This document shows positions 29,991 through 38,475 of a DNA stretch of 43,422 nt, piece by piece. This stretch comes from Methylobacterium sp. Its GTDB lineage: Bacteria > Pseudomonadota > Alphaproteobacteria > Rhizobiales > Beijerinckiaceae. The stretch's first letter is position 1; each line of letters begins with the position of its first letter. The position numbers and the translations under genes were made by a program. The stretch is taken from NCBI GenBank assembly GCA_020252645.1, contig JADCCN010000016.1, positions 1-43,422 on the forward strand, in the 5' to 3' direction. The notes under the pieces were generated by a model. It saw nothing but the letters and a program-made list of their open reading frames with translations. It was not told the DNA's origin and ran no database searches.

Positions 29991-32603
29991 ATGACGGGGC
30001 AATTGATCGGAACGCTCATTCTCTGGCTCATCGTGGCGGTGATCGTGATCGCGATCCTCGTCTACCTGGTGAACTGGCTCTATCGCCGCTCCTCGAAGGA
30101 GGTGTCGTTCGTCCGAACCGGCCTCTTTGGCGAAAAGGTGGTGATCAATGGCGGCGCCTTCGTGCTGCCGATCATCCATGATGTCACGCCTGTGAACATG
30201 AACGTGCTGCGCATGGCGGTGACGCGCGCCAACCAGGATGCGCTGATCACGCGGGACAGGATGCGCGTCGATATCGATGCGGAATTCTATGTCCGCGTCC
30301 GGCCCGACAAGCCCTCGGTTTCCATCGCCGCCGCGACCCTCGGCCGGCGCACGCTGCAGCCCGACCAGCTCAATGCCCTGCTCGCAGGCAAGTTCATCTC
30401 GGCCCTGCGTTCCGTGGCCTCGGAAATGTCGATGGAGGAGATGCACGAGCAGCGCGGGCTCTATGTGCAGCGCGTGCGCGATGCCGCCGTCGACATGATG
30501 GAGCAGAACGGCCTCGTGCTGGAATCGGTCGCGATCACCGATCTCGACCAGACCGACCTGCAATATTTCAACCCCTCCAACCGCTTCGATGCCGAGGGCC
30601 TGACGCGGATCATCGGGGAGATCGAGGAAAAGCGGAAGCTGCGCAACGATATCGAGCAGGAATCGATGATCAGGATTCGTGCCCGCAATCTCGAGGCCGA
30701 GCGGCAGGCGCTGGATATCGAGCGCGAGAGCGAGACCGCGCGCCTGGAACAGCAGCGCGAGATCGAGATCCGCCGCGCCATGCAGCGCGCCGAGGTGGCG
30801 CGCGAGCGCGCGGCCCGCGATACCGAGGCCGAGCAGGCGCAGATCCTCTCCCGCGAGGAAATCGAGAAGTCGAAGATCGCCAATGATCGCGCCATCAGCG
30901 AGGCGCGCATCGCTTCCGAGCGCGAGGTGCGCCAGCGCGAGATCGAGCGCACCAAGGCGGTGGAGGCGGCGGAAATCGCGGCGCGCGAGGAAATCGAGAA
31001 GGCCCGCATCACCAACGAGAAGACCATCCAGGCCGCGCGCATCGCCTCCGATCTCGAGACGCGCCAGAAGGAAATCGAACGGACCCGCACGCTCGAAGCC
31101 GCGGAGATCGCCGCGCGTGAATCCACCGAAAAGGCCCGGATCACGCAGGAAGCGCTCGTCCATGCCGAGCGCATCGGGCGCGAGCAGGAGATCCGCAACC
31201 TCGAGATCGCGCGCAACCAGGCTTTGGACGAGGCCGAGATCGCCGCCCGCGAGGCCGTGGAAAAGGCCCGTATCGCGCAGGAAAACGCGGTGACCGCCGA
31301 GCGCATCAGCTTCGAGGAGGGGCGGCGGAAGCTGGAGATCGAGCGGAACAAGGTCGTGGAAACGGCGGAAATCTCTGCCCGCGAAGCCACCGAAGCCGCG
31401 CGCATCGCGCAGGAAAAGGCGATCGCCGCCGAGCGCATCGCCTCCGAACTCGCGACGCGCCGGCTCGAAATCCGCCGGACCGAGGAACTCGAGGCGGCGG
31501 AAATCCAGCGCCGCGATGCCGTGGAGCGCCAGCGGATCGCCGCCGAACTCAAGATCGAGGAGGAGCGCATCGCCTCCAGCAAGACGCGCGAGATCCTGCA
31601 GATCGATCAGAAGCGCGTGGTTGAACTCGCGGAGGAGGATCGCGCCATCATCGTCGCTGCCAAGAAGGCCGAGCGCACCGATGCCGACAAGGCCCTGCGG
31701 CAGGCGGAAATCGTTGCGAAGCAGGAAGTGGAGCGCACGGATGTGGCCCGCGAGCAGGCGCTGGAAGCCGCGCGCCTCGAGCGCAAGCGTGTGATCGAGC
31801 AGCTCGAGATCGCGCGGCTGCAGGCGCTTCAGGAAGCGCAGATCGCCTCGAACGAAGAGGTGGAACGCGCGCGCATCGCCTCCGATCGCGGCCTCGACGT
31901 CGCCCGCGTGGGGCGCCAGCGCGATCTGCGCAAGCTCGAGATCGAGCGCGAGCGCGATGTCGAGAATGCGGCGATGGAAAAGGCCATCACGCTCTACACC
32001 AAGTCGCTGGAAGAGAGCGCGGCCTTGGCCCAGGCGGAGATCGCCAAGGCCAAGGCCGTGGAAGCCGCCGAAATGGTCAAGACCGTTCAGGAGAGCGAGA
32101 CCGCGAAGCGTCGCAAGACCGTGGAAGTGATGATGGCCGAGAAGGCGGCCGAGGAAACCCGCATCGCCGCGGAGGCCGAGAAGGTGCGCCGCGCCGTGGA
32201 AGCGGAAGCGCAGCGCCTCCTCTACGAGGCCGAGAATGTGCTCACGGATGGGGCGCGATACGGCCTGTTCCGCCGCCGCCTGCTCGACCGGATCGAGGGC
32301 ATCGTGCGCGAGAGCGTGAAGCCCATGGAGAAGATCGACGGCATCAAGATCCTGCATGTCGATGGTCTTGGCGGGGCAGGGGGCAGCTCGGTTGCCCGCA
32401 CGCCCACCGACGAGGTGATCGAGAGCGCCCTGCGCTACCGCGTGCAGGCGCCGCTCATCGACGAGGTGCTGAAGGAGGTCGGCATCGAGGGCGGCAGCCT
32501 TGCCAAGATGGGCGGGCTGATGCGCGAGGCATCCGACATGCAGCGCGTTGCGAAGGACGCCCAGCCGCCCAAGCCGAAAGATGGCGGCGGCGAGAAGAAA
32601 TGA
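29991..32603 (+). CDS. Flotillin-like SPFH protein with long 44-residue coiled-coil repeats
   Basis: This 870-residue protein has an N-terminal membrane segment (LIGTLILWLIVAVIVIAIL, about 5-23) and an SPFH domain to roughly 200 (GLFGEKVVINGGAFVLPIIH, YVRVRPDK). A very long charged coiled-coil follows from about 205 to 750. Within it, six consecutive units of exactly 44 residues start at 285, 329, 373, 417, 461 and 505 (pattern IxxREExEKxRI...EIER). Since 44 is four hendecads, an unbroken rod is expected. The C-terminal region (about 760-870) is globular-looking and ends in a Pro/Lys/Gly tail. Flotillins are usually much shorter (about 450-650). Flotillins scaffold membrane microdomains; here it sits among Mo-hydroxylase and transport genes. 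Confidence 0.88.
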   Translation: MTGQLIGTLILWLIVAVIVIAILVYLVNWLYRRSSKEVSFVRTGLFGEKVVINGGAFVLPIIHDVTPVNMNVLRMAVTRANQDALITRDRMRVDIDAEFYVRVRPDKPSVSIAAATLGRRTLQPDQLNALLAGKFISALRSVASEMSMEEMHEQRGLYVQRVRDAAVDMMEQNGLVLESVAITDLDQTDLQYFNPSNRFDAEGLTRIIGEIEEKRKLRNDIEQESMIRIRARNLEAERQALDIERESETARLEQQREIEIRRAMQRAEVARERAARDTEAEQAQILSREEIEKSKIANDRAISEARIASEREVRQREIERTKAVEAAEIAAREEIEKARITNEKTIQAARIASDLETRQKEIERTRTLEAAEIAARESTEKARITQEALVHAERIGREQEIRNLEIARNQALDEAEIAAREAVEKARIAQENAVTAERISFEEGRRKLEIERNKVVETAEISAREATEAARIAQEKAIAAERIASELATRRLEIRRTEELEAAEIQRRDAVERQRIAAELKIEEERIASSKTREILQIDQKRVVELAEEDRAIIVAAKKAERTDADKALRQAEIVAKQEVERTDVAREQALEAARLERKRVIEQLEIARLQALQEAQIASNEEVERARIASDRGLDVARVGRQRDLRKLEIERERDVENAAMEKAITLYTKSLEESAALAQAEIAKAKAVEAAEMVKTVQESETAKRRKTVEVMMAEKAAEETRIAAEAEKVRRAVEAEAQRLLYEAENVLTDGARYGLFRRRLLDRIEGIVRESVKPMEKIDGIKILHVDGLGGAGGSSVARTPTDEVIESALRYRVQAPLIDEVLKEVGIEGGSLAKMGGLMREASDMQRVAKDAQPPKPKDGGGEKK
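30843..31634 (+). repeat. Six 132-base units encoding 44-residue coiled-coil repeats
   Basis: Units start at 30843, 30975, 31107, 31239, 31371 and 31503, each 132 bases apart with no length variation. They are diverged at DNA level but align as protein, with a recurrent I-A-A-R-E start and an E-I-E-R block late in most units. The constant length over six copies points to constraint on coiled-coil register rather than recent DNA slippage. Confidence 0.8.
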
Positions 32604-32614
32604 CGGGGTGAACC

Positions 32615-33052
32615 ATGGCGCGCGTCTATGCCTCCAGCGTGATCAACGCTTCCGCCAGCCGGGTCTGGGCCCGCGTGCGGGATTTCAACGGCCTGCCGAA
32701 CTGGCACCCGGCCATTGCCGAAAGCCGCATCGAGAATGGCGAGCCCGCCGACAAGGTGGGCTGCATCCGGGCCTTCTCGCTCCGGAACGGCGACCGGCTG
32801 CGCGAGCAGCTTCTCGGCCTGTCCGATTACGACATGTTCTGCACCTACTCGATCCTCGACAGCCCCATGCCGCTGACGAATTATGTGGCCACTCTTCGGC
32901 TCACGCCCATCACCGACCAGGACCGCACCTTCATCGAATGGTCGGCGGAATTCGATTGCGCGCCCGACAAGGTGGCCGATCTCGTCTCCGGCATCGGCGG
33001 CAACGTGTTCCAGGGCGGGTTTGACGCGCTGAAGCGGGCCTTCGGAGGCTGA
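32615..33052 (+). CDS. SRPBCC (CoxG-like / START-fold) protein 1
   Basis: This 145-residue SRPBCC-fold protein has the family's hydrophobic-pocket pattern: SASRVWARVRDFNGLPNWHPAI at the start, then GCIRAFSLRNGDRLREQLLGL and YSILDSPMPLTNYVATLRL. It is paralogous to the next gene (same spacing of RDFN, HP, REQL and LD-P-x-NYVA). CoxG, an SRPBCC protein, is needed for membrane attachment and electron coupling of CO dehydrogenase; a similar role for the Mo hydroxylase encoded just downstream is inferred. The ATG is 11 bases after the flotillin stop. Confidence 0.85.
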   Translation: MARVYASSVINASASRVWARVRDFNGLPNWHPAIAESRIENGEPADKVGCIRAFSLRNGDRLREQLLGLSDYDMFCTYSILDSPMPLTNYVATLRLTPITDQDRTFIEWSAEFDCAPDKVADLVSGIGGNVFQGGFDALKRAFGG

Positions 33053-33053
33053 G

Positions 33054-33506
33054 ATGCCGCGCGTGGTACGCAGCACGATCATCGATGTGCCGGTCGATCG
33101 CCTCTGGGCGGTGTTGCGCGATTTCAACGCGCTTGACCAGCATCACCCCATCGTGGCGACGAGCCAGATCGAGCGCGGCCACCCCGTGGACAAGGTGGGC
33201 TCGGTGCGCCGCATCACCCTGCGCGATGGCAGCGAGTGGCGCGAGCAGCTCCTGAGCCTCTCCGATCTCGAGATGAGCTACAGCTATTGCCTGCTCGACA
33301 CGCCCATCCCGCTCTTCAATTATGTCGCGCATGTCCGGCTTCTGCCCGTTACCGATGGCAATCGCAGCTTCTGGCACTGGGAAAGCCGCTTCACCACGCC
33401 GGCGGGACGCGAGGAGGAATTCGCCCGCATGGTCGGCGAGGAGGTCTATGTCGCGGGCATGGAAGCCGTGCGCCAGTTGCCGCAGCTGCTCGAAACGGGA
33501 GCCTGA
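33054..33506 (+). CDS. SRPBCC (CoxG-like / START-fold) protein 2
   Basis: This 150-residue paralogue of the preceding gene starts one base after its stop. Matching blocks are VDRLWAVLRDFNALDQHHPIV, KVGSVRRITLRDGSEWREQLLSL and CLLDTPIPLFNYVAHVRLLP. It may form a heterodimer with SRPBCC 1 or give the complex two lipophilic-ligand pockets. No ligand can be read from the sequence. It is followed after one base by the FAD subunit gene. Confidence 0.85.
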   Translation: MPRVVRSTIIDVPVDRLWAVLRDFNALDQHHPIVATSQIERGHPVDKVGSVRRITLRDGSEWREQLLSLSDLEMSYSYCLLDTPIPLFNYVAHVRLLPVTDGNRSFWHWESRFTTPAGREEEFARMVGEEVYVAGMEAVRQLPQLLETGA

Positions 33507-33507
33507 C

Positions 33508-34329
33508 ATGCCGCTTGCCCTCCGGGTTGCCCAGAGCCTTTCCGAAGCCGCCGGCATCCTCGCCGCCGATCCCGGCACGAGGCTTGTCTCGGGCGGAACG
33601 CTGGTGATGCGCGATGTCAATGAGGGGCGGCTGACGGATGGCACGCTGCTGCGCATCACCGATCCCGCCTTCCGGCAGATGCAGGTCTCCGGGAACCGGA
33701 TCGAGCTTGGCGCCGGCGTGACCATGGCGATGATCCTTGCGAACCGCGAGCTTGCCTTCCTGCATGCGCCGGCGCGCGCCGTGGGCGGCCCGGCCATCCG
33801 CAACATGGCGACGATTGGCGGCAATCTCTTCGCCGAGACGCCCTATGGCGATTTCACCGTCGCCCTGCTGTCGCTCGATGCGCAGGTGATGGTGCTCGCC
33901 GGCTATGGCGGCGCGCGCGCCATGCCGCTGGAGGAATTGCTCGCGGGTCGTACGCGGGGCGAGGCGCGTCTCGTGGCGGGCATCCAGCTCAACCGGCCGC
34001 AGAACCCGGCGGATTTCCGCTTCGCAAAGGTCAGCCGTGTGAAGCCCAAGGGCCTCTCGGTGCTCTCGATCGCGGCGCATCTGCCGGGCAGCGCCAGCCG
34101 CATCGGGCAGGCGCGCGTGGCTTATGGGGCCATGGCGCCGATGCCGATGCGCGCGCGGGGGGTCGAGCGGGCGCTCGAAGGCAAGGCGCTGGACGCGACG
34201 AGCATCGCCGCGGCCCGCGCGGCCGCGCTCGAAGGCGCAGCCCCTGCGACCGATGCGATCGCGACCGACTGGTATCGCCGCGAGGTGCTGCCGGTGCATC
34301 TCGCGCGGCTTTTCGGCGAGCGGGCCTAG
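33508..34329 (+). CDS. FAD-binding (medium) subunit of a molybdenum hydroxylase
   Basis: This is a CoxM/medium-type FAD subunit (273 residues) of a xanthine-dehydrogenase-family enzyme. It passes electrons from the FeS subunit to an acceptor. The FAD-binding blocks are LVSGGTLVMRDVNEG (about 28-42) and AIRNMATIGGNLFAETPYGDF, standing for the usual ATIGGN motif. Later, FRFAKVSRVKPKGLSVLSIA is the family's RxP-like region. The order M-S-L downstream is that of cox-type operons. The ATG is one base after the SRPBCC 2 stop. Confidence 0.9.
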   Translation: MPLALRVAQSLSEAAGILAADPGTRLVSGGTLVMRDVNEGRLTDGTLLRITDPAFRQMQVSGNRIELGAGVTMAMILANRELAFLHAPARAVGGPAIRNMATIGGNLFAETPYGDFTVALLSLDAQVMVLAGYGGARAMPLEELLAGRTRGEARLVAGIQLNRPQNPADFRFAKVSRVKPKGLSVLSIAAHLPGSASRIGQARVAYGAMAPMPMRARGVERALEGKALDATSIAAARAAALEGAAPATDAIATDWYRREVLPVHLARLFGERA

Positions 34330-34339
34330 GGAGGGCGAG

Positions 34340-34825
34340 ATGGCGAAGGTTCCCGTGCAATTCCGGCTCAACGGCTCCGATCGTGCGGCCTTTGCCGATC
34401 CGGCCGACAACCTCCTCACCGTGCTCAGGCGGGGGCTCAATGATTTCGGCCCGAAATATGGCTGCGGGCAAGGCACCTGCGGCACCTGCTCGGTGCTGAT
34501 CGACGGTGAATTGCGCCTCTGCTGCCTCACGCTCGCGGCTTCCTGCGAGGGTGCCAGCATCGAAACGGTCTCCGGCATGGCGGACGGGCCGAACCTGCAT
34601 CCCCTCCAGAACGCCTTCATGGAGCATTTTGCGGCGCAGTGCGGCTTCTGCACGCCGGGCATGCTGATGGCCGCCAAGGCGCTGCTGGACCGCAACCCCA
34701 ACCCCGGCCGCGAGGAGGTGATCGACGCCATCGCCGGCAATATCTGTCGCTGCACCGGCTACGAGCCGATCATCCAGGCGATCCTCGCCGCCGCGCGGGG
34801 ATTGCCCGCGCAAGGCCGATCCTGA
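34340..34825 (+). CDS. 2Fe-2S (small) subunit of a molybdenum hydroxylase
   Basis: This 161-residue small subunit carries two 2Fe-2S clusters: the ferredoxin-like site YGCGQGTCGTCSVLIDGELRLCC and the four-helix-domain site CGFCTPGM plus ICRCTGYE. Cys spacing is complete, so it should transfer electrons between the molybdopterin and FAD subunits. GGGAGGGCGAG precedes the ATG at 34340. It is the second such small subunit in the window; the IorA-like protein at 13520 is a different subfamily (ICRCGTYN ending). Confidence 0.93.
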   Translation: MAKVPVQFRLNGSDRAAFADPADNLLTVLRRGLNDFGPKYGCGQGTCGTCSVLIDGELRLCCLTLAASCEGASIETVSGMADGPNLHPLQNAFMEHFAAQCGFCTPGMLMAAKALLDRNPNPGREEVIDAIAGNICRCTGYEPIIQAILAAARGLPAQGRS

Positions 34826-34839
34826 AGGAGGCTGACGCC

Positions 34840-36537
34840 ATGGAATTCCGCAAGGATCTCTTCCAGAACGAGCGTGACGACAACCTCAATGTCGTGGGCA
34901 AGGGCATCCAGCGGCAGGACATGCCCGGCCATGTGACCGGACGCTCGCCCTTCTTCGACGACCATGCCTTCGAGGGGTTGCTGCATCTCAAGGTCGTGCG
35001 CTCGCCGCATCACCATGCCCGCATCCGCCGCATCGACATCTCCGCCGCCGAGCGCGCACCGGGCGTGAAGCGCATCCTCTCCGGCGCGGATGTGCCGGTG
35101 AACAGGAACACGCTGCTCTCGCTCATCAATTTCGGCAAGGATGACGAGCCGAGCCTCGCGGTGGACAAGGTGCGCTACAAGGGCGAGCCGATCGTCGCGA
35201 TCATTGCGCAGAGCGAGGCGCAGGCGCTCGCCGCGCGCGCCCTGGTGCGGGTCGAATACGACCCGCTGCCGACGGTCTTCGATGTCGAGGAGGCCTTGAA
35301 GCCCGGCGCGCCGGTGGTGAACGAGACCTATCCCGGCAACTGCTTTGAATATCACGAGAAATTCGATCACCAGAAGCTGCGTTTCGGCGATGTCGCGCGC
35401 GGTTTTTCGATGGCCGAGTTCATCGTCGAGGATCGCTACCAGATGTCGCCGATCGAGCATGCGCCGACGGAGACCAACGGCTCGATCGCGGCACCGGAGC
35501 AGAATGATCGCTTCGTCGTTCATTCCTGCGCGCAGGGGCTGTTCTTCTCGCTGGGCACCGCCGCGAAGATCGTGAACCTCGATTCGAACCGCCTGCATTT
35601 CATCGGCGGCACGGTGGGCGGCGGCTTCGGCGGCAAGGTGGATTCCCTCACCGAGCCGCTCGCAATCCTCGGCGCGATGATGACCGGGCGGCCCGTGCGC
35701 TACGTGCTCGATCGCGAGGAGGAGATGCTCTATGGCAGCCCGCGCGGCGCCGAGCGCATCTACATCAAGGATGGCATCGCGCGCGACGGGCGCATCCTCG
35801 CGCGGCATATCCGCTCCTATTTCGATGCCGGGGCCTATACGCGCCTCTCGAGCTACGCCGCGATCAAGTGCACGGCGCATCTGCCGGGGCCCTACACCAT
35901 CCCCAATGTCGCCTCCGACATCTATGTGGCCTACACCAATCGCTGCCCCTCCACGGCCATGCGCGGCTTCGGTATTACGGCGGTGGATTTCGCGCTGGAA
36001 GTCCACATGGACAAGGGCGCCGAGGCCTGCGGCATGGACCCGATGGAGTTCCGCATCCTCAATGCCTATCGCGACGGTGACATGAAGGCGCATCGGCGCG
36101 TGGCGAAGAACACCGCGCTGATCGAATGCGTGCAGGTCGCGGCGGAGAAAGCCCGCTGGCCGCTCTCGGAAGAGGCGAAGCGCCAGTCCTCGCTGGCGGG
36201 CGGCGGCGGGGCGCGTGCGGAAATCCCCGCGACACCCATCGACGAGAATGGCCGGATCGGCCGGCCGGAAACACGCAACGGCCGTTCCACGCAAACCCTT
36301 CCGGCGGGAACCATGCGCATCCCCATGACCCGGCAGCCGATCATGGAAGGCTCGACCGAAAACCGCGCCAGGCCGCCGGCCGTTCCGCAATACGAGCCCT
36401 ATCGTCCTGCGGCCGCACCACCGCCTCCGGCCTCCCAGCCGCCGCCGCCACCCGCGCCTCATCTACCTGCCGCCGGCCCGGCCTCCCAGCATGGCGCGCA
36501 TCGTTTCTCCTCGGTTTTCGGCACAAGGAGGCGATGA
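34840..36537 (+). CDS. Molybdenum hydroxylase large subunit, N-terminal half (split), with Pro-rich tail
   Basis: This 565-residue protein covers the aldehyde oxidase/xanthine dehydrogenase 'hammerhead' domain and the first molybdopterin-binding domain. Blocks include GKGIQRQDMPGHVTGRSPFFDD, VRSPHHHARI, FIGGTVGGGFGGK (about 254-266) and NRCPSTAMRGFGITAVDFALE. Instead of continuing into the second Mo-binding domain, it has a non-homologous tail of about 80 residues with a Pro/Ala-rich stretch (about 511-550), then a stop. The second half is the next gene. The active-site loop is not the CO-dehydrogenase CSFR type; it is closer to hydroxybenzoyl-CoA reductase or nicotinate dehydrogenase-like enzymes. 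GAAGGAGG precedes the ATG. Confidence 0.9.
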   Translation: MEFRKDLFQNERDDNLNVVGKGIQRQDMPGHVTGRSPFFDDHAFEGLLHLKVVRSPHHHARIRRIDISAAERAPGVKRILSGADVPVNRNTLLSLINFGKDDEPSLAVDKVRYKGEPIVAIIAQSEAQALAARALVRVEYDPLPTVFDVEEALKPGAPVVNETYPGNCFEYHEKFDHQKLRFGDVARGFSMAEFIVEDRYQMSPIEHAPTETNGSIAAPEQNDRFVVHSCAQGLFFSLGTAAKIVNLDSNRLHFIGGTVGGGFGGKVDSLTEPLAILGAMMTGRPVRYVLDREEEMLYGSPRGAERIYIKDGIARDGRILARHIRSYFDAGAYTRLSSYAAIKCTAHLPGPYTIPNVASDIYVAYTNRCPSTAMRGFGITAVDFALEVHMDKGAEACGMDPMEFRILNAYRDGDMKAHRRVAKNTALIECVQVAAEKARWPLSEEAKRQSSLAGGGGARAEIPATPIDENGRIGRPETRNGRSTQTLPAGTMRIPMTRQPIMEGSTENRARPPAVPQYEPYRPAAAPPPPASQPPPPPAPHLPAAGPASQHGAHRFSSVFGTRRR

Positions 36538-36538
36538 G

Positions 36539-37573
36539 ATGGCCCGTTTCCGTGGGCGCGGCATGGCGTCCGTCAATTACCCGATCGGCATGAATCTCGG
36601 CGGCGATCCCAGCCAGGCGCTGATCCATTCGAACCCCGATGGCAAGTTCACCGTGGCGCTCTCAGCCATCGATCTCGGCCAGGGCATGAAGCAGGTGACC
36701 CGGCAGGTGGCGGCGGAGACGCTCGGCGTGCCGATCGAGGATGTCTATGTCGACACCGCCGACAGCGATACCGGCCCGCATGACATGGGCTCCTTTGCCT
36801 CGCGCGGCACGCATCGGATGGGCAATGCGGTCATCGCCGCGGCCCGCGAGGCGAGGGGCGTGCTGCTCGATGCCGCGGCCGAGGAGCTGGAGGTGAACGC
36901 GGCCGATCTCGTGACGGACGGCAAGGGCAACATCCATGTGAAGGGCGCGCCCTCGCGCGCGATCACGGTGCGGGCCACGGCGCAGGCCGCGCAGTTCAAG
37001 CAGGGCAAGACCATTGCCGGGCGGGGCATCTTCCTCATCCCGCTCTCGTCCGTCGATCCCGAAACCGGCGAGATGAACCCCAACACGGCCTTCGCCCATG
37101 CCTGCCTCGTGGCGGATGTGGAGGTGGATGACGAGACGGGCGAGGTCACCGTGCTCGGCATGAATTCGGCCTATGAGCTCGGCCGCGTCATCAACCCGAA
37201 AATGGTGGAGCAGCAGCTCGTGGGCGGCGCCTGGATGGGGTTGAGCCATGCGCTCTATGAAACGCCCGAGCCCTATTACCCCAACCCCGATCACGGTCCG
37301 CGCGATTTCAACGAATACCTGATGCCCGGTCCGGGCGACATCGCGCCCTATTCGATCGCCATTCTCGAGCGCCCCGCGCCCGATGGCCCTTTCGGCGGCA
37401 AGGGGCCGGGTGAAATGTGCGCGAACCCCGTTCTGCCGGCCATCGCCAATGCCGTCTACAACGCGGTCGGCGTGCGCGTGAACGAGCTGCCGATCACGCC
37501 CGAGAAGATCCTGCGCGGCATCAAGGCGAATGGCGGCGCGAAGCCGCAACAGCGTCGTGGCGGAGCGCTCTGA
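36539..37573 (+). CDS. Molybdenum hydroxylase large subunit, C-terminal half (split)
   Basis: This 344-residue protein is the second molybdopterin-binding domain. It starts at RGRGMASVNYPIGMN, goes on with ALSAIDLGQGMKQVTRQVAAETLGVP and HDMGSFASRGTHRMGNAV, and holds the catalytic Glu292 in GPGEMCANP. It has its own ribosome site (AAGGAGG) and its start lies one base after the first half's stop, so two polypeptides are expected rather than a frameshift product. Both halves together contain all normal motifs of one large subunit, so an active heteromer is likely. An ATG at 36491 is also in frame but overlaps the first half. Confidence 0.9.
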   Translation: MARFRGRGMASVNYPIGMNLGGDPSQALIHSNPDGKFTVALSAIDLGQGMKQVTRQVAAETLGVPIEDVYVDTADSDTGPHDMGSFASRGTHRMGNAVIAAAREARGVLLDAAAEELEVNAADLVTDGKGNIHVKGAPSRAITVRATAQAAQFKQGKTIAGRGIFLIPLSSVDPETGEMNPNTAFAHACLVADVEVDDETGEVTVLGMNSAYELGRVINPKMVEQQLVGGAWMGLSHALYETPEPYYPNPDHGPRDFNEYLMPGPGDIAPYSIAILERPAPDGPFGGKGPGEMCANPVLPAIANAVYNAVGVRVNELPITPEKILRGIKANGGAKPQQRRGGAL

Positions 37574-37590
37574 GCCATGAGCCCTGAATC

Positions 37591-38475
37591 ATGACGATCC
37601 GCGCGCTCCCCAACGGTCTTTCGAGCCCCGAAGCCCTCTCGGAAGCCCTGCGCGCGGCCTATTACCTCGCGGATGACGGCATCGCGACCGCCGCGTTCCT
37701 CGCGCTCGCGCTTGGCAAGCCGCTGCTGCTGGAAGGCGCGCCGGGCGTCGGCAAGACCGAGGCCGCGAAGGCGCTTTCCGGCATTCTCGGGCGGCAATTG
37801 ATCCGCCTCCAGTGCTTCGAGGGGATCGATGCCAGCGCCGCACTCTATGAGTGGAACTATCCGCGCCAGATGCTCGCGATCCGGCAGGCGCGGGAAGGCG
37901 AGAGCGCCGATCTCTACCGCGACGATTTCCTGATCGAGCGGCCGATGCTCACCGCCCTGCGGCGACCGGAATCGACGGTCCTGCTCATCGACGAGATCGA
38001 CCGTTCCGACCATGAATTCGAGGCCTTCCTGCTGGAATTCCTCTCGGATTTCTCGATCTCCATCCCCGAGCGCGGAACCTTGCGCGCCGCCGAGCGTCCC
38101 GTGGTGATCCTCACCTCGAACCGCACGCGAGACCTCCATGAGGCGCTCCGGCGCCGCTGCATCTACCATTACATCGCCTACCCCGAACCCCAGCGCGAGG
38201 CGGCGATCATCATGCTGCGCTCCTCGGCCGTGGCGGAGGGAACCGCGCGGGCCGTGGTGCGCGCCGTGGGCCTGTTGCGGCAGGAGCCGCTCACCAAGCC
38301 GCCGGGCGTGGCCGAAGCCGTGGATTGGGCGGAGGCCGCGACCGCGCTTGCCCGCACGGGTGCGCCCTGGCCGGATGCCTTCCGGCGCTCCATCGGAGCG
38401 GCCTTGAAGGACGAGGAGGATCTCGCCTTCCTCCGGTCCCGGCTCGATTCCTTCATCGCGCCGGTGGCGGCATGA
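37591..38475 (+). CDS. MoxR/CoxD-type AAA+ ATPase
   Basis: This 294-residue MoxR-family ATPase has Walker A GAPGVGKTE (about 49-57), Walker B TVLLIDEIDR (about 130-139), sensor region VVILTSNRTRDLHEALRRRC, and the arginine-finger style ending of the family. In CO-dehydrogenase operons the homologue CoxD, with CoxE, helps mature the active site. Here the same gene pair follows the Mo-hydroxylase subunits, suggesting maturation or quality control of that enzyme. Its stop overlaps the VWA gene start (ATGA). Confidence 0.9.
   Translation: MTIRALPNGLSSPEALSEALRAAYYLADDGIATAAFLALALGKPLLLEGAPGVGKTEAAKALSGILGRQLIRLQCFEGIDASAALYEWNYPRQMLAIRQAREGESADLYRDDFLIERPMLTALRRPESTVLLIDEIDRSDHEFEAFLLEFLSDFSISIPERGTLRAAERPVVILTSNRTRDLHEALRRRCIYHYIAYPEPQREAAIIMLRSSAVAEGTARAVVRAVGLLRQEPLTKPPGVAEAVDWAEAATALARTGAPWPDAFRRSIGAALKDEEDLAFLRSRLDSFIAPVAA

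Noticed and set aside
36180-36540. Split of the Mo large subunit as a simple sequencing frameshift
   Set aside because: The first half carries a long non-homologous proline-rich tail and the second half has a strong ribosome site and start codon at the domain boundary, which one indel would not create.
34840-37573. Large Mo subunit as a CO dehydrogenase (CoxL)
   Set aside because: The active-site loop reads NRCPSTAMRGFG and lacks the CSFR motif of true CoxL, despite the cox-like gene order and the CoxG, CoxD and CoxE-like neighbours.
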